From Bolinopsis microptera (lineage: Eukaryota; Ctenophora; Tentaculata; Lobata; Bolinopsidae), in contig NC_087076.1 of the NCBI RefSeq assembly GCF_026151205.1, positions 15,832,419-15,896,418 of the forward strand: a DNA stretch of 64,000 nt, read 5' to 3'. Below, in pieces: positions 1-10,063 of the stretch; within the stretch, counting starts at the first letter, position 1, and each line of letters opens with the position of its first letter. A program made the translations under genes and the position numbers. Under the pieces are notes generated by a model. The model saw nothing but the letters and a program-made list of their open reading frames with translations. It was not told the origin of the DNA and ran no database searches.

Positions 1-818
1 GAGGACATGCGGTCTTTGGCATATTTAACAGATTTTCTGTACAGCTTATTAATCATAACCGAATCCTTTAGAGTTAGCTGCACGAGATTCTCTAAAGTAT
101 CAAACACCTCCTCAAAAAGTGCTTCGTTATCGGTGATACATAAAGAGAGGTTTATATTCTGCAGCAGGAATCGGGAGGTTTCATCAAGCACCATTCCTTG
201 CTTCTCTATATTTTGTTTTACAATGTGCAGCAGAGAAGATGGACTGTTTTGAGTAATCTGAATGATACAATTCAGTTGAATAGCATCTAGTCCAACATAG
301 TTCAGCTTCATGTAGGGTTCAACAAATATCTCAGCTCTGTTCTCCAGACCACAAATCTTCTGTACCACCACGTCCACAAACTTGTCACATTTCATCACTC
401 TCATACAAAACCTGGCCTCCTCAAACAAGAACAACAAAGTCTGGTAGTCAGTGTGAACACTAACATCACCCACCAGACCAGTGAAGTAGTCCCAACATCT
501 CCCTGACAACCACTCCACTTTGAAGACGTGACAGAGCTTGTTGACATCTCTGAACAAGTGCCTCACTAGTTGGATCTCCCCGCTGTACAGGGCCCCCAGG
601 AAACTCTTCACCGCCTCCCCCACAAAGTCCTCCATCTCCAGAACAGACTGTTGTAGTTCCAGGAACAGGTGAACAAACACTGAACTGTGGTAAGACAGGA
701 TTAGAGAGTTTGCTTTTATGTCCTCTCCTCCTCGTAACTTTAGGACCACGTTACCGTGAAACTGAGAGTGTAGGTTCTCTATACCAAAATCTGCCGGTAC
801 CACCACTTTAGGAGCCAT
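1..818 (-). CDS. BTB/POZ-BACK family protein, array copy A (partial, C-terminus beyond window)
   Basis: The reading frame is open from the ATG (reverse strand, 816-818) to the window edge, about 272 codons, with no intron. It begins MAPKVVVPADFGIENLHSQF. A BTB fold occupies roughly residues 18-112 (motifs LILSYHSSVF, FLGALYSGEI, LCHVFKVEWL), followed by a helical BACK-like stretch. BTB proteins usually dimerise and often serve as Cullin-3 adaptors; that role is family knowledge, not shown here. The first ~170 residues match copies B-E almost exactly at DNA level. From about position 305 leftwards (after EIFVEPYMK) the sequence diverges sharply from the others (it reads LNYVGLDAIQLN). No frameshift or stop is visible, so this may be a functional paralogue. 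Its C-terminal domain lies outside the window. Confidence 0.85.
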   Translation of the reverse strand, partial: MAPKVVVPADFGIENLHSQFHGNVVLKLRGGEDIKANSLILSYHSSVFVHLFLELQQSVLEMEDFVGEAVKSFLGALYSGEIQLVRHLFRDVNKLCHVFKVEWLSGRCWDYFTGLVGDVSVHTDYQTLLFLFEEARFCMRVMKCDKFVDVVVQKICGLENRAEIFVEPYMKLNYVGLDAIQLNCIIQITQNSPSSLLHIVKQNIEKQGMVLDETSRFLLQNINLSLCITDNEALFEEVFDTLENLVQLTLKDSVMINKLYRKSVKYAKDRMS

Positions 819-1189
819 GATATTCTAGTGGATTGATATTGTTAGTAAACAACACATTTTTGAGCTATTTTATAAAGAAAACGTTTAAGCACAAACTTGA
901 AGAGCTATTGTGCTGTTTAATATCTAATGACAGTTATAATAACATCAATCATTGATGAAAACAAAGAAGATTTGACAAAAAAAAACACTATTGAAAATTA
1001 TTCAATTTTATTTAAACGTATTAGATTCCCTGATATAAATGATTCACAGGGTACGGTGTTTCAAAAGTAGATTGGTATAAAGTGGTAAAGTTATTCAACA
1101 TAAATCGTAATTTCACCTACGAATCTGAGGATCTATAGCCACTCCAAACCAGTGGAATATCTAAAACTCGTAAAAATTGCTCAAAAGAA
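819..1189. other. spacer between BTB copies A and B
   Basis: This non-coding spacer holds the 5' flank of copy A and the 3' flank of copy B. It is closely similar over its whole length to the spacer between copies D and E at 13815-14183, showing that the two gene pairs derive from one duplicated block. No other gene is visible. Confidence 0.7.
1007..1012 (-). terminator. possible poly(A) signal AATAAA for BTB copy B
   Basis: AATAAA on the reverse strand lies about 180 bases after the copy B stop codon. It is conserved at the equivalent place after copy E (13993-13998). It sits in an AT-rich stretch, so the motif alone is weak evidence. Confidence 0.35.
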
Positions 1190-1437
1190 TCACAAAGTTA
1201 TGAACGCAGACAGCTTAAGAAAGTCACCAGGGGATAAGTATACACCACCTACTTTCCATGCTAACATTGATCCCTCATCATATTTTATCACAATACCGAA
1301 CTCATTCCAGGTAAAACTGGCTAAGAAGTATCTCATTCCATGGTCATACTCAAACAAAGGCACCAAATGAATTTTGTCCGCTTTCACAAAGTCAGGATGA
1401 ATATGAAGTCCCTCAGGATATTCTTCTTGATCTAACA
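1190..1437 (-). pseudogene. C-terminal fragment of BTB copy B, cut off by a LINE
   Basis: Reverse-strand translation gives DQEEYPEGLHIHPDFVKADK, then a segment ending LKLSAFITL and a stop at 1190-1192. This is the C-terminal ~80 residues of the family (compare copy C: DQEDYPEGLHIHPEFVKADK and LKLCAFITL). The match stops at about 1437, exactly where reverse-transcriptase sequence starts on the other strand. The missing upstream part of the same gene is at 8035-9449, with a 25-base remnant at 3396-3420. The fragment is therefore the 3' end of a gene split by two insertions, not an independent gene. Confidence 0.85.
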
Positions 1438-2644
1438 ACAATACGGTTTTCGGCCGGGTCGGTCGTGTGAGCATGCGCTCCTTGATGCAACCAACACGAT
1501 TAGACACGACCTCTCCAAAAAAGAGGTCTCTCTACTCCTCCTACTTGATTTTAGCAAAGCGTTTGATGTAATTTCCCACGATATTCTCTTAGACAAACTG
1601 TATCATTATGGCATAAGAGGACTAGCACACCAATGGTTCAAGTCTTATCTAAGTTCCAGGAGTCAGTATGTTTCAATAGGGGGCACAAATTCTTCCTCAC
1701 AGTCCATGAGACACGGAGTGCCGCAAGGCAGTATTCTAGGACCTTTACTTTTCATAATATATATCAATGACATGCCAAAAATCAAATCGTACGCAAAATT
1801 TGTTTTATATGCTGACGACGCAAACATAATTATCTCAGGTAAAAATCATCAAGAAATACTACAAAAGATGACAGAATTTTCACCTTTATTGATAAACTGG
1901 GTAGATCAAAATGGTCTTTCGTTAAACCTTAAGAAAACGTGCTACATGCTCCTCTCACCCAACAGAACCTCAACACCTGACGTAAATATTCAAATTGCAG
2001 GCACCACTATTGAGCGAAAAACTGAGGCCCGATTTCTTGGCGTAATTGTTGACGAAAAATTGACCTGGACCAGTCACATTACTGCTCTTAAAGCGAAAAT
2101 GATGCGGTATATTGGTATTATGTACAAAATAAAAAGTCGGCTGCCGATTAAAGTTAGACTCCAGATATACCAAAGCTTTGTACAGTCTCATATAAACTAT
2201 TGTTCATTGATATGGGGTTTTGCTGCAAAAAGCCATATAGATGCTTTATTCAGCAAACAGAAGCAAGGAATAAGGGCTATTATGCCTGGCTTCGTAAACT
2301 ACTACTTTAAGGAAGGTGCCTTACCACAACACACAAAGCCATTTTTCAGTGAACATGAAATTCTCACTGTGCATGGTCTTATCGTTTACAACACAATTAT
2401 CTTGATGCATAAAGTTAAAAACATGCCACAATTAGTCCCCAAAAACATCTCTCAAGCTTTTCCCGCCGACATACCCACAAAACTTTCTGATCACACGTCA
2501 GCCTGCTCCTGGCTCCAGTTATACGGGAAAAAAACACTTTCAAAACAGTATTTTCTACAAGGGACCACTGCTCTCTGTCTTCGCAGACAAAGCAGACGTT
2601 ACTACACTTCCGACATTATTTTCGATAAATCTGTTCAAGACTAG
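1436..2644 (+). pseudogene. reverse transcriptase fragment of the LINE
   Basis: The frame is open for 402 codons from the truncation point to TAG at 2642-2644. RT landmarks appear in order: YGFRPGRSCEHALLDA, LLLLLDFSKAFDVISHD (motif A aspartate), RHGVPQGSILGPLLF (motif B), FVLYADDANII (the YADD catalytic motif) and FLGVIVDEKLTW (downstream conserved block), then a C-terminal connection region. In an intact element this enzyme copies the element's RNA at a nicked target. The N-terminal endonuclease domain and any ORF1 are missing, so this copy cannot move by itself. The catalytic residues are intact, which suggests a fairly recent insertion. Confidence 0.9.
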
Positions 2645-3395
2645 TGCCAAGAAAATGCTACTTAATCTTCAAAGTGATGGTGATGTTAACGAGTGGCAAC
2701 CATTCCTACTGCACAATGTTCCTGGCCTAAGACAGTCTAGACGTGAAATTTAAACTTTTAACATTTAACCTGAATCGAATTTCAACTGAAACGAATATAA
2801 TCTAAGTTTAAATTAAGTCTATTGTCTAATTAATGGCTTGCAACAGGGAGCAGTATGAAAATCACACAACCCAACACATAGAAACTACACTAAATGACAC
2901 AAATTTAAATAACAACTTGCAATTCCTGACTACCAATATAATAACCGCTCGCATAACTACCCCCACTTAGCGTAGATAAGCAAGCATTTCACTGCCGCTA
3001 AATTCTTTTTCCATACATTAATCTCAATCGCGCACTCATAATTACTGTAAGCGCTGAGTTACCGGCCAAAATCATTAATCACTGATGGTAAAATTTTGCA
3101 CAAAATTTTAAAAACAATAGTCTAAGCTGTTCAGTGCAATTCTAAACTTCTTAACCTATAGGATCGATATTATGGATGTGTAATATCATGTGTTGGTGAA
3201 GCGTTGTGTTTTTAAATCTGTAGTTCATAGTACTTCATGATCACAGTGTACTTTTTGATAAACCGTGTGCAGTGCCCTTTCCAGAGGGTTTTTTTAAAAA
3301 GAATTCTTTAACGTTACTATTTTCTATCTATTACTGTTTGTATTATAATTTTGAGTAAACATTAATCGAGTATACCGCTCGATTCCCAATCAAAT
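1436..3395 (+). mobile_element. 5'-truncated non-LTR retrotransposon (LINE, Jockey/CR1-like)
   Basis: The element begins abruptly inside the reverse-transcriptase domain and continues into a ~750-base 3' region with no further ORF and no poly(A) tail. BTB copy B sequence resumes at 3396. The hexamer ATCTAA occurs at both junctions (about 1430-1435 and 3396-3401) and fits a short target-site duplication. The lack of a 5' end is typical of target-primed insertion. The Jockey/CR1 placement rests on general RT motif resemblance only. Confidence 0.8.
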
Positions 3396-3420
3396 CTAAA
3401 CAAAGGTTTACTTTAAAGTG
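3396..3420 (-). pseudogene. 25-base remnant of BTB copy B between two insertions
   Basis: The bases match the segment encoding FKVNLCLD in copies C and E. This joins the C-terminal fragment (ending at 1437) to the 8035-9449 part. It shows that the LINE and the large repeat-bearing insertion entered the same gene only ~20 bases apart. Confidence 0.75.
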
Positions 3421-3631
3421 ACTAAGGTTTTTTTTTAACATATTTGATAGATTTACAGATCTGGCTTGACAAAAATTTTCAGAAAAAATCATGTTCGCGG
3501 GAAGCAAAAATCCGATGAGTTTTTTAGGGGGAGGGGTAGGGGGTTGAGGGGGGTTGGGAAGGGTTGTCACATGACGAAAAATTTTTTGCAAAAATTAAAC
3601 AATCTTTATTTGTTGATATTATTCACCCCTG

Positions 3632-4120
3632 TTGCCTAGAGTGGTGGGTCTGCACTTGAGAAGAGTGGGTCTGGCCGCTAGAATGGTGGGTCTGCAATCT
3701 AGAAGTGGGTCTGGCAACCAGAATGATGGGTCTGTACCCTTAAAGAGTGGTCTGACAACCAGAGTGGTGGGTGTGCACTTGAGAATAGTGGGTCTGGCAG
3801 CTAGAATGGTGGGTATGCAATCTAGAAGTGGGTCTGTTAACCAGAATTGTGGGTCTACACCCTTGAAGAGTGGGTCTGGCAGCTAGAATGTTGGGTCTGC
3901 AATCTAGAAGTGGGTCTGGCAGTTAGAATGGTGGGTCTGCAATCTAGACGTGGGTCAGGCAACATGAATGGTGGGTCTGCACCCTTCAGGCTTAAAGAGT
4001 GGGTCTGACAACCAGAGTGGTGGGTCTGCACTTGAGAAGAGTGGGTCTGGCAGCTAGAATGTTGGGTCTGCAATCTATAAGTGGGTCTGGCAACCAGAAC
4101 GGTCGGTCTGCAGTCTGCAC
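3632..4120. repeat. GTGGGTCTGG satellite array, block 1
   Basis: Imperfect tandem repetition of two related half-units, 'agagtgggtctggcaaccag' and 'aatggtgggtctgcaatcta', together about 40-50 bases. Reverse-strand frames stay open (reading like GCQTHSSRVQTHHS), which follows from the repeat composition rather than a gene. Confidence 0.9.
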
Positions 4121-4429
4121 CACCCCTGCAGATTTCGTCGATTTCAGGTGCCGTCGGCACCATAAAAATTAAAAGCAAACATAAATTTTTTCCCCTAAAA
4201 TCAAACGCTTTCTGCGCAAAAAATCGACCTCAACAGAAAAAATTAAACATGGCTTCAAATCCAAATTTGAACCAGAGATTTTTCACTTCCTCTCGATAAA
4301 CTTAATTTTCAACCCAAAATAAAGTCTCAAAGGGGTAAATTACTCAGGTCAGGATTGTAGGCAATGATTATGCCAAACCATACATTTTTGTAAATTCATT
4401 AAACTTTCAATTTAGCCTAAAACACCCTA

Positions 4430-4605
4430 TTTCGCAAAATTTTTCCGGGGGGCTGCGCCCCCCTAGCCCCCGCCAATGTGGTCCGCCCCTTACCTGGACC
4501 CCGCTGGGGGCCGCGCCCCCAGACCCCTGCCACAGCTTGCAGCTTCGCTTGCCGACAGCCCCCCCCCCCCCCCCAAAGAAAAATCCTGGCTACGTGCCTG
4601 AGCAA
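4430..4605. repeat. GC-rich hairpin-bearing block
   Basis: A G-run/C-run inverted segment (CCGGGGGGCTGCGCCCCCC) is followed by a second GC-rich part and a C-run at 4559-4574. It resembles one unit of the array at 6240-7790, so the two satellites may come from one element type. Confidence 0.6.
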
Positions 4606-4796
4606 AATATAGGTTAAGGGCTTTTCAGATGATTTGGCTCCTCAACAGATACCGACGTACATAACGGTCAATATGTAGTCTAGGTTTACCTGGCCCGTAG
4701 GTTACGAATGTGCCCGAGGAGGAAAAAAAGCAAACTTAAGAAAATTTCTCGGGAACTTAAAAGTTCACCTCAAAACGAAATCTGCACCTATGGTCT

Positions 4797-6062
4797 GCAC
4801 CCTTAAAGAGTGGGTCTGACAACCAGAGTGGTAAATATGCACTTGAGAAGAGTGGGTCTGGCAGCTGGAATGGTGGGTCTGCAATCTAGAAGTTGGTCTG
4901 GCAACCAGAATGGTGGGTGTACGTACACCCTTGAAGAGTGGGTCTGACAACCCGAGTGGTGGGTCTGGACTTGAGAAGAGTGGGTCTGGCAGCTGGAATG
5001 GTGGGTCTGCAATCTAGAAGTTGGTCTGGCAACCAGAATGGTGGCCGGTGGGTGTACGTACACCCTTGAAGAATGGGTCTGACAACCAGAGTAGTGGGTC
5101 TGGACTTGAGAAGAGAGGGTATGGCAGCTGGAATGGTGGGTCTGCAATCTAGAAGTTGGTCTGGCAACCAGAATGGTGGGTGTACGTACACCCTTGAAGA
5201 GTGAGTCTGACAACCCGAATGGTGGGTCTTCACTCTAGAATAATAGGTCTGGTGGGTCTACACTTTAGAAGAGTGGGTCTGGCAACTAGATTGGTGTGTC
5301 TGCAATCTATAAGAGTGGGTCTGGCAACCAGAATAGTGGGTCTGCACTCTGCAATCAAGGGAATCAAGATGAGTGAGTCTGGCAATCAGAATGGTGGGTC
5401 TGCACCTTAGGGTAGTGGGTCTGGAAACAAGAATGGTGGGTCAGAATTCTTGAATAGTGGGTCTTCACTCTAGCTAAGAGTGGGTCTGGCAACAAGAATG
5501 GTGGGTAAGAATTCTAGAATAGTGGGTCTTCACTCTAGAAGAGTGGGTCTGGCAACCAGAATGGTAAGTCTACACTCTGTCAAGTGTCAACCAGAATTGG
5601 GGGTCTAAACTAGAATATAGGATATATGGCAACCAGAATTGTGCGTCTGGAGTCTAGAGTCTAGAATAGTGGGTCCGGCAACCCGAAAGGTGAGTGTTCA
5701 CTCAAGAATAGTGGGTCTGGCAATCGGAATGGTGCGTCTACACTCTAGAAGAGTGGGGCTGGCAACCAGAATGGTAGGTCTTCGCCTTAGAAGAGTGGGT
5801 CTGGCAACCAGAATGGTGGGTCTGCATTTTAGAATAGTGGGTCTTGACTCTGTACCTACTAGAAGAGTGGGTCTCCTCTCTAGAAGAGTGAATCTGGCAA
5901 CCAGAATGGTAATTCTTCACTCTGTCAACCAGAATTGGGGGTCTATGAACTAGAATATAGGAGATATGACAACCAGAATTGTGGGTCTGGACTCTAGAAT
6001 AGTGGGTCTGGCAACCAAAATGTTGAGTCTGCACTCTAATAGAGTGGGTCTGGCAACTAGAA
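4797..6062. repeat. GTGGGTCTGG satellite array, block 2
   Basis: This is the same satellite as 3632-4120. A higher-order repeat of about 130 bases is visible at 4905-5230, where units share an insert reading 'gtgtacgtacacccttgaag'. Later units are more degenerate. Confidence 0.9.
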
Positions 6063-6239
6063 TGCAGACACGTAGCCAAGGGGAAGACCCCCGGAAAAAA
6101 ATTGAACCCCAAAAAAAATAAGCCCCCTAGTCCCCATGGTCGCCTGGTAAGTGGGCTGTGTTTATGACTGTTTGATTAAACGACACGACAGGCAATCGAC
6201 TTTAGCATTTCGTAAATTATTCCCAAATCCCACTATACA

Positions 6240-7790
6240 ATATGTACTTATTCCATTCAATGTGACAAGTACTGAGTTCCCCCCTAGCCCCCAACTTTGT
6301 ATTATTGTGATGTCTGAAATTACAAATTTCTAATGCCAAATGTCGTCTGAAACACCCTATTTCTCAAAAATTTTCCGGGGGCTGCACCGGGCACCCCCAA
6401 CTTTGTATTATCGCCGTCCTACAAATTTCTTTAATGCCTAATGTCGTCTAAAACAAATAATTTCTAAAAATTTTCTTGGGGGCTGCGCCCCCCCCCAGTC
6501 CCCCAACTTTATATTATTGTGATGTCTGATTATTACTGCGCCCCCCCCCCAGCCCACCAATCTTGTATTATTGTAATGTCTGATTATTGCTGTCTCACAA
6601 ATGTCGTCTGGAACACCCTATTTCTCAAAAATTTTCCGGGGGCTGCACCCCCAACTTTGTATTATCGCCGTCCTACAAATTTCTTTAATGCCTAATGTCG
6701 TCTAAAACAAATAATTTCTAAAAATTTTCTTGGGGGCTGCGCCCCCCCCCAGTCCCCCAACTTTATATTATTGTGATGTCTGATTATTACTGCCCCCCCC
6801 CCAGCCCACCAACCTTGTATTATTGTAATGTCTGATTATTGCTGTCCCACAAATGTCGTCTGGAACACCCTATTTCTCAAAAAGTTTCCGAAGGCCAGGG
6901 CTGCGCCTGCCTAGCCCTCCAACTTTGTATTAATGTGATGTCTGATTATAATTACTGTCCTACAAATTTCTTTAATGTCAAATGTCGTCTAAAACACATA
7001 ATTTCTCAAAAATTTTCTGATTGGCTGCGCCCCCCCCCCTCCCTAGCCAACCAACTTTATATTATTGTGATGTCTCAGGATTATTACTGCCCTACTAATT
7101 TCTTTAATGCCTAATGTCGTCTGAATCACCCTATTTCTCAAAAATTTTCCGGGGGGTGCGCCCCCCTAGCCTCCCAACTTTGTATTATTAGATTATTGTG
7201 ATGTCTGATTATTACTGTCCTACAAATTTCTTTAATGCCAAATGTCGTCTAAAACACATTATTTCTCAAAAATTTTCTGGGGGTTGCGCCCCCCCGGCCC
7301 CCCAACTTTATATTATTGTGATGTCTGATTATTACTATCCCCAAATTTCTTTAATGCCAAATGCCGTTTTAATCACCCTATTTCTCAAAAATTTTCCTGG
7401 GGGTTCGCTCCCCTAGCCCACCAACTTTATATTATTCTGATGTATGATTATTGCTCTCCTACAAATTTCTTTAATGCCAAATGTCGTCTGAATCACCCTA
7501 TTTCTCAAAAATTTTCCGGGGGTTGCGCCCCCCCCCCCCCCCAGCCCACCAACCTTGTATTATTGTAATGTCTGATTATTGCTGTCCTACAAATGTCGTC
7601 TGGAACACCCTATTTCTCAAAAATTTTCCGAAGGCCAGGGCTGCGCCCCCCTAGCCCCCCAACTTTGTATTATTGTGATGTCTGATTATTACTGTCCTAA
7701 AAATTTCTTTAATGCCAAATGTCGTCTAAAACACATAATTTCTCAAAAATTTTCTGGGGGGCTGCGCCTTCCCCCCTCCCTAGCCAACCA
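6240..7790. repeat. ~95-160-bp satellite with G/C hairpins
   Basis: Roughly a dozen tandem units each contain 'tgtattattgtgatgtctga', 'tacaaatttctttaatgcc', 'atttctcaaaaattttc' and a G-run/CTGCG/C-run hairpin. A ~260-base higher-order duplication is visible (about 6345-6600 against 6605-6845). Short ORFs across it are incidental. Confidence 0.9.
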
Positions 7791-8034
7791 AAGGAGCTTC
7801 GCCCCGGCTACGTGTCGTGTCGGGCTACGTGCCGAGAATCGAAAAAACTTAATCTTTAAATGAATAACGGAACCTTCATTATGAAGTTACGAGATGATAA
7901 TATAATTGGGAGGCAAAGTGGGTATCGGGCTTGGGGCTCATAATGCGCAAAATTTGGCCGCTGTCGAGTGGGTCTGCCTAAAATTCACAGATCTAGCTAT
8001 GGGTCTGAGACATTTGTAAAAAAAAAACCTTTAA

Positions 8035-9449
8035 AGTTTAAACTTGTGTGGTTCACCAGACTTCATATCAGGGGTACTTTTTAGAAGGAACCCACATTTT
8101 CCAGGTAAACAACAATCAATCGTGTTAGGGTGTTTGAAATGAAAAGAAAAAGATAGTGGTCTGTAAAACAGATCTCTAACTTTGAACTTATTTACCTTTG
8201 ATATTTTGTTATCAATTCCGACTGTCTTTCCAACCCGTCTCACACTCTCTTCCTTAGACGTAAGATCACAACCGTTTTCTTTTATAATATCAGCCTCTAT
8301 GACATCATTGTCATTCCATAATTCAAGGAATTCTGGTGATAATCGGCTCCATCCTCTCTTGCGACGAATCTGCTCTATTTTATGTACCATATTAGGTGTC
8401 AGCAATACTTTAAAATTGGAATTATCTTTGAATGCCAAAAATCCCTCGATGAGCATGTACAAGTTTCTAACAAGAGGAGACTCTTCTGTCACATCTAGAA
8501 ATTCACGTTTATTAAGTCCTCGAAATGACTTAAATGAACAAAAGATATTCGGAATTTATGTTGAACTTGAGGGAACTACAGAGACAGAGTATACTATATT
8601 TGATAGTCCTGATGAACAGCTTGAAGGCTGGCTTTTCTGTCTTTTCTTGAACTCTTTTACAGACTTCCTGTACAATGTGTTAACAAATAGTGCATCTGTA
8701 TCAGATGATTTCGTTGCACTATCTAAAACATCAAACAGCTCTTCAAAAAGAGCTTCGTCATCAGCAATACATTTACAAAGATCAACATTTTCTAACAGGT
8801 AACGAGAGGCTACATTGAATACTTCTCCCTCATTCTCCAGATTCTTTTTCATTATCTTCAGCAAGAACATTGGATTATCATATTTTGTTATCTGTATCAT
8901 GAGATCCAGTTGACTAGTTTCCAGTTCAGAGTAGTTCCTCATGTAGGGTTCAACAAATATCTCAGCTCTGTTCTCCAGACCACAAATCTTCTGTACCACC
9001 AGGTCCATAAACTTGTCACATTTCATCACTCTCATACAAAACCTGGCCTCCTCAAACAAGAAAAATAAGGTCTGGTAGTCAGTGTGAACACTAACATCAC
9101 CCACCAGACCAGTGAAGTAGTCCCAACATCTCCCTGCTAACCACTCCACTTTGAAGACGTGACAGAGCTTGTTGACATCTCTGAACAAGTGCCTCACTAG
9201 TTGGATCTCCCCGCTGTACAGGGCCCCCAGGAAACTCTTCACCGCCTCCCCCACAAAGTCCTCCATCTCTAGAACAGACTGTTGTAGTTCCAGGAACAGG
9301 TGAACAAACACTGAACTGTGGTAGGATAGGATCAGAGAGTTTGCTTTCATGTCCTCTCCTCCTTGTAACTTTAGGACCACGTTACCATGAAACTGAGAGT
9401 GTAGGTTCTCATTACTAAAATCTGCGGGTACCACCACTTTAGGAGCCAT
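8035..9449 (-). pseudogene. BTB copy B, N-terminal and middle part (nonsense codon, split by insertions)
   Basis: The ATG is at 9447-9449. The first 297 codons match copy C. A TAA then stands at 8556-8558, where copies C and D have GAA (the E of SSSTEIAHIF). The same frame stays open beyond it through RNLYMLIEGFLAF, RRKRGWSRLSPEFLELW and GKCGFLLKSTPDMKSGEPHK. It stops matching at about 8035, where the 4.6-kb insertion begins. The last ~80 codons are displaced to 1190-1437. Two large insertions plus a nonsense codon make this a pseudogene, although a truncated BTB-BACK protein of ~297 residues could still be expressed. Confidence 0.85.
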
Positions 9450-10063
9450 GGTGTTCTAGTGGATTAACATTGTTAGCATCTTTCAAATTAAGTGTTTAAA
9501 ATTAAGAGAAGAAAAAAAAATTATTCTTGACTGAGCTGGGTCGGCTATAAAAGGAATTGATAAACGGTAAGGAAAATTATGAAATTATGAGAGTTATCAT
9601 TACTCCTTTTGTTAATTGGTTCATCACTAAACACGAAGTAACGTACATGTATAAAACGAAGGTAATATTTATAAATATTACCTTCGTGATATAAATATCA
9701 AAAAGTCCAATAACGGGTACACAATTTCTTTTTTAACAATTAGCAAATAAATAAAATTTCGTGAGAAATATTTTATACACGTGATGAGGAAATCAACACT
9801 GATTTAATAGCACGATTATTAGAAAGTAACATTAATGGAATGTAATAACTGAATTTATGAACTTATATGTTCCTCAAACTCAATGATTTATGCAGGCTGT
9901 AAAAAGAGTGCATGAATTAACACATGTCTATTCACGATAGTAGATATAACGTAAATCGTAGGTTTGTCAAAGAATTTTGGAATTAATAACCACTCCACGA
10001 TATAATATTTATATGAAACACGTTGAGTATTTTAATCTCGTAAACTTTCTGTTTCATATTGGA
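9450..10063. other. spacer between BTB copies B and C
   Basis: AT-rich and non-coding apart from the 5' flank of copy B next to its ATG. It holds a perfect 32-base palindrome at 9656-9687. No gene or RNA gene is seen. Confidence 0.6.
9656..9687. repeat. perfect 32-bp palindrome
   Basis: Two 16-base arms (acgaaggtaatattta and its exact complement) meet without a spacer. It lies in the spacer between BTB copies B and C. It could be the relic of a fold-back element or a protein-binding dyad. Confidence 0.9.

Larger units (their letters stand above)
3421..8034. mobile_element. 4.6-kb repeat-filled insertion in BTB copy B
   Basis: The interval separates two adjacent bases of the ancestral BTB gene. 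TTTAAA is present at both junctions (3415-3420 and about 8035-8040) and fits a 6-bp target-site duplication. The ends are weakly inverted: each inner end has AAGG followed by a T-run and ACA (left 3426-3444; right, reverse strand, about 8015-8033). Inside are two satellite arrays (3632-4120 with 4797-6062, and 6240-7790) and a GC-rich block. No transposase ORF is visible. A non-autonomous DNA transposon is the simplest reading, but the class is undetermined. Confidence 0.55.

Noticed and set aside
3343-3591. 82-codon minus-strand frame containing HFKVNLCLD
   Set aside because: Only the 25-base BTB remnant is real; the rest is LINE 3' end and repeat-insertion sequence.
3632-6112. Overlapping open frames reading GCQTHSSRVQTHHS on the minus strand and RVGLATRMVGL on the plus strand
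   Set aside because: They are translations of the GTGGGTCTGG satellite; both strands and several frames are open at once, and none has a start context or family match.
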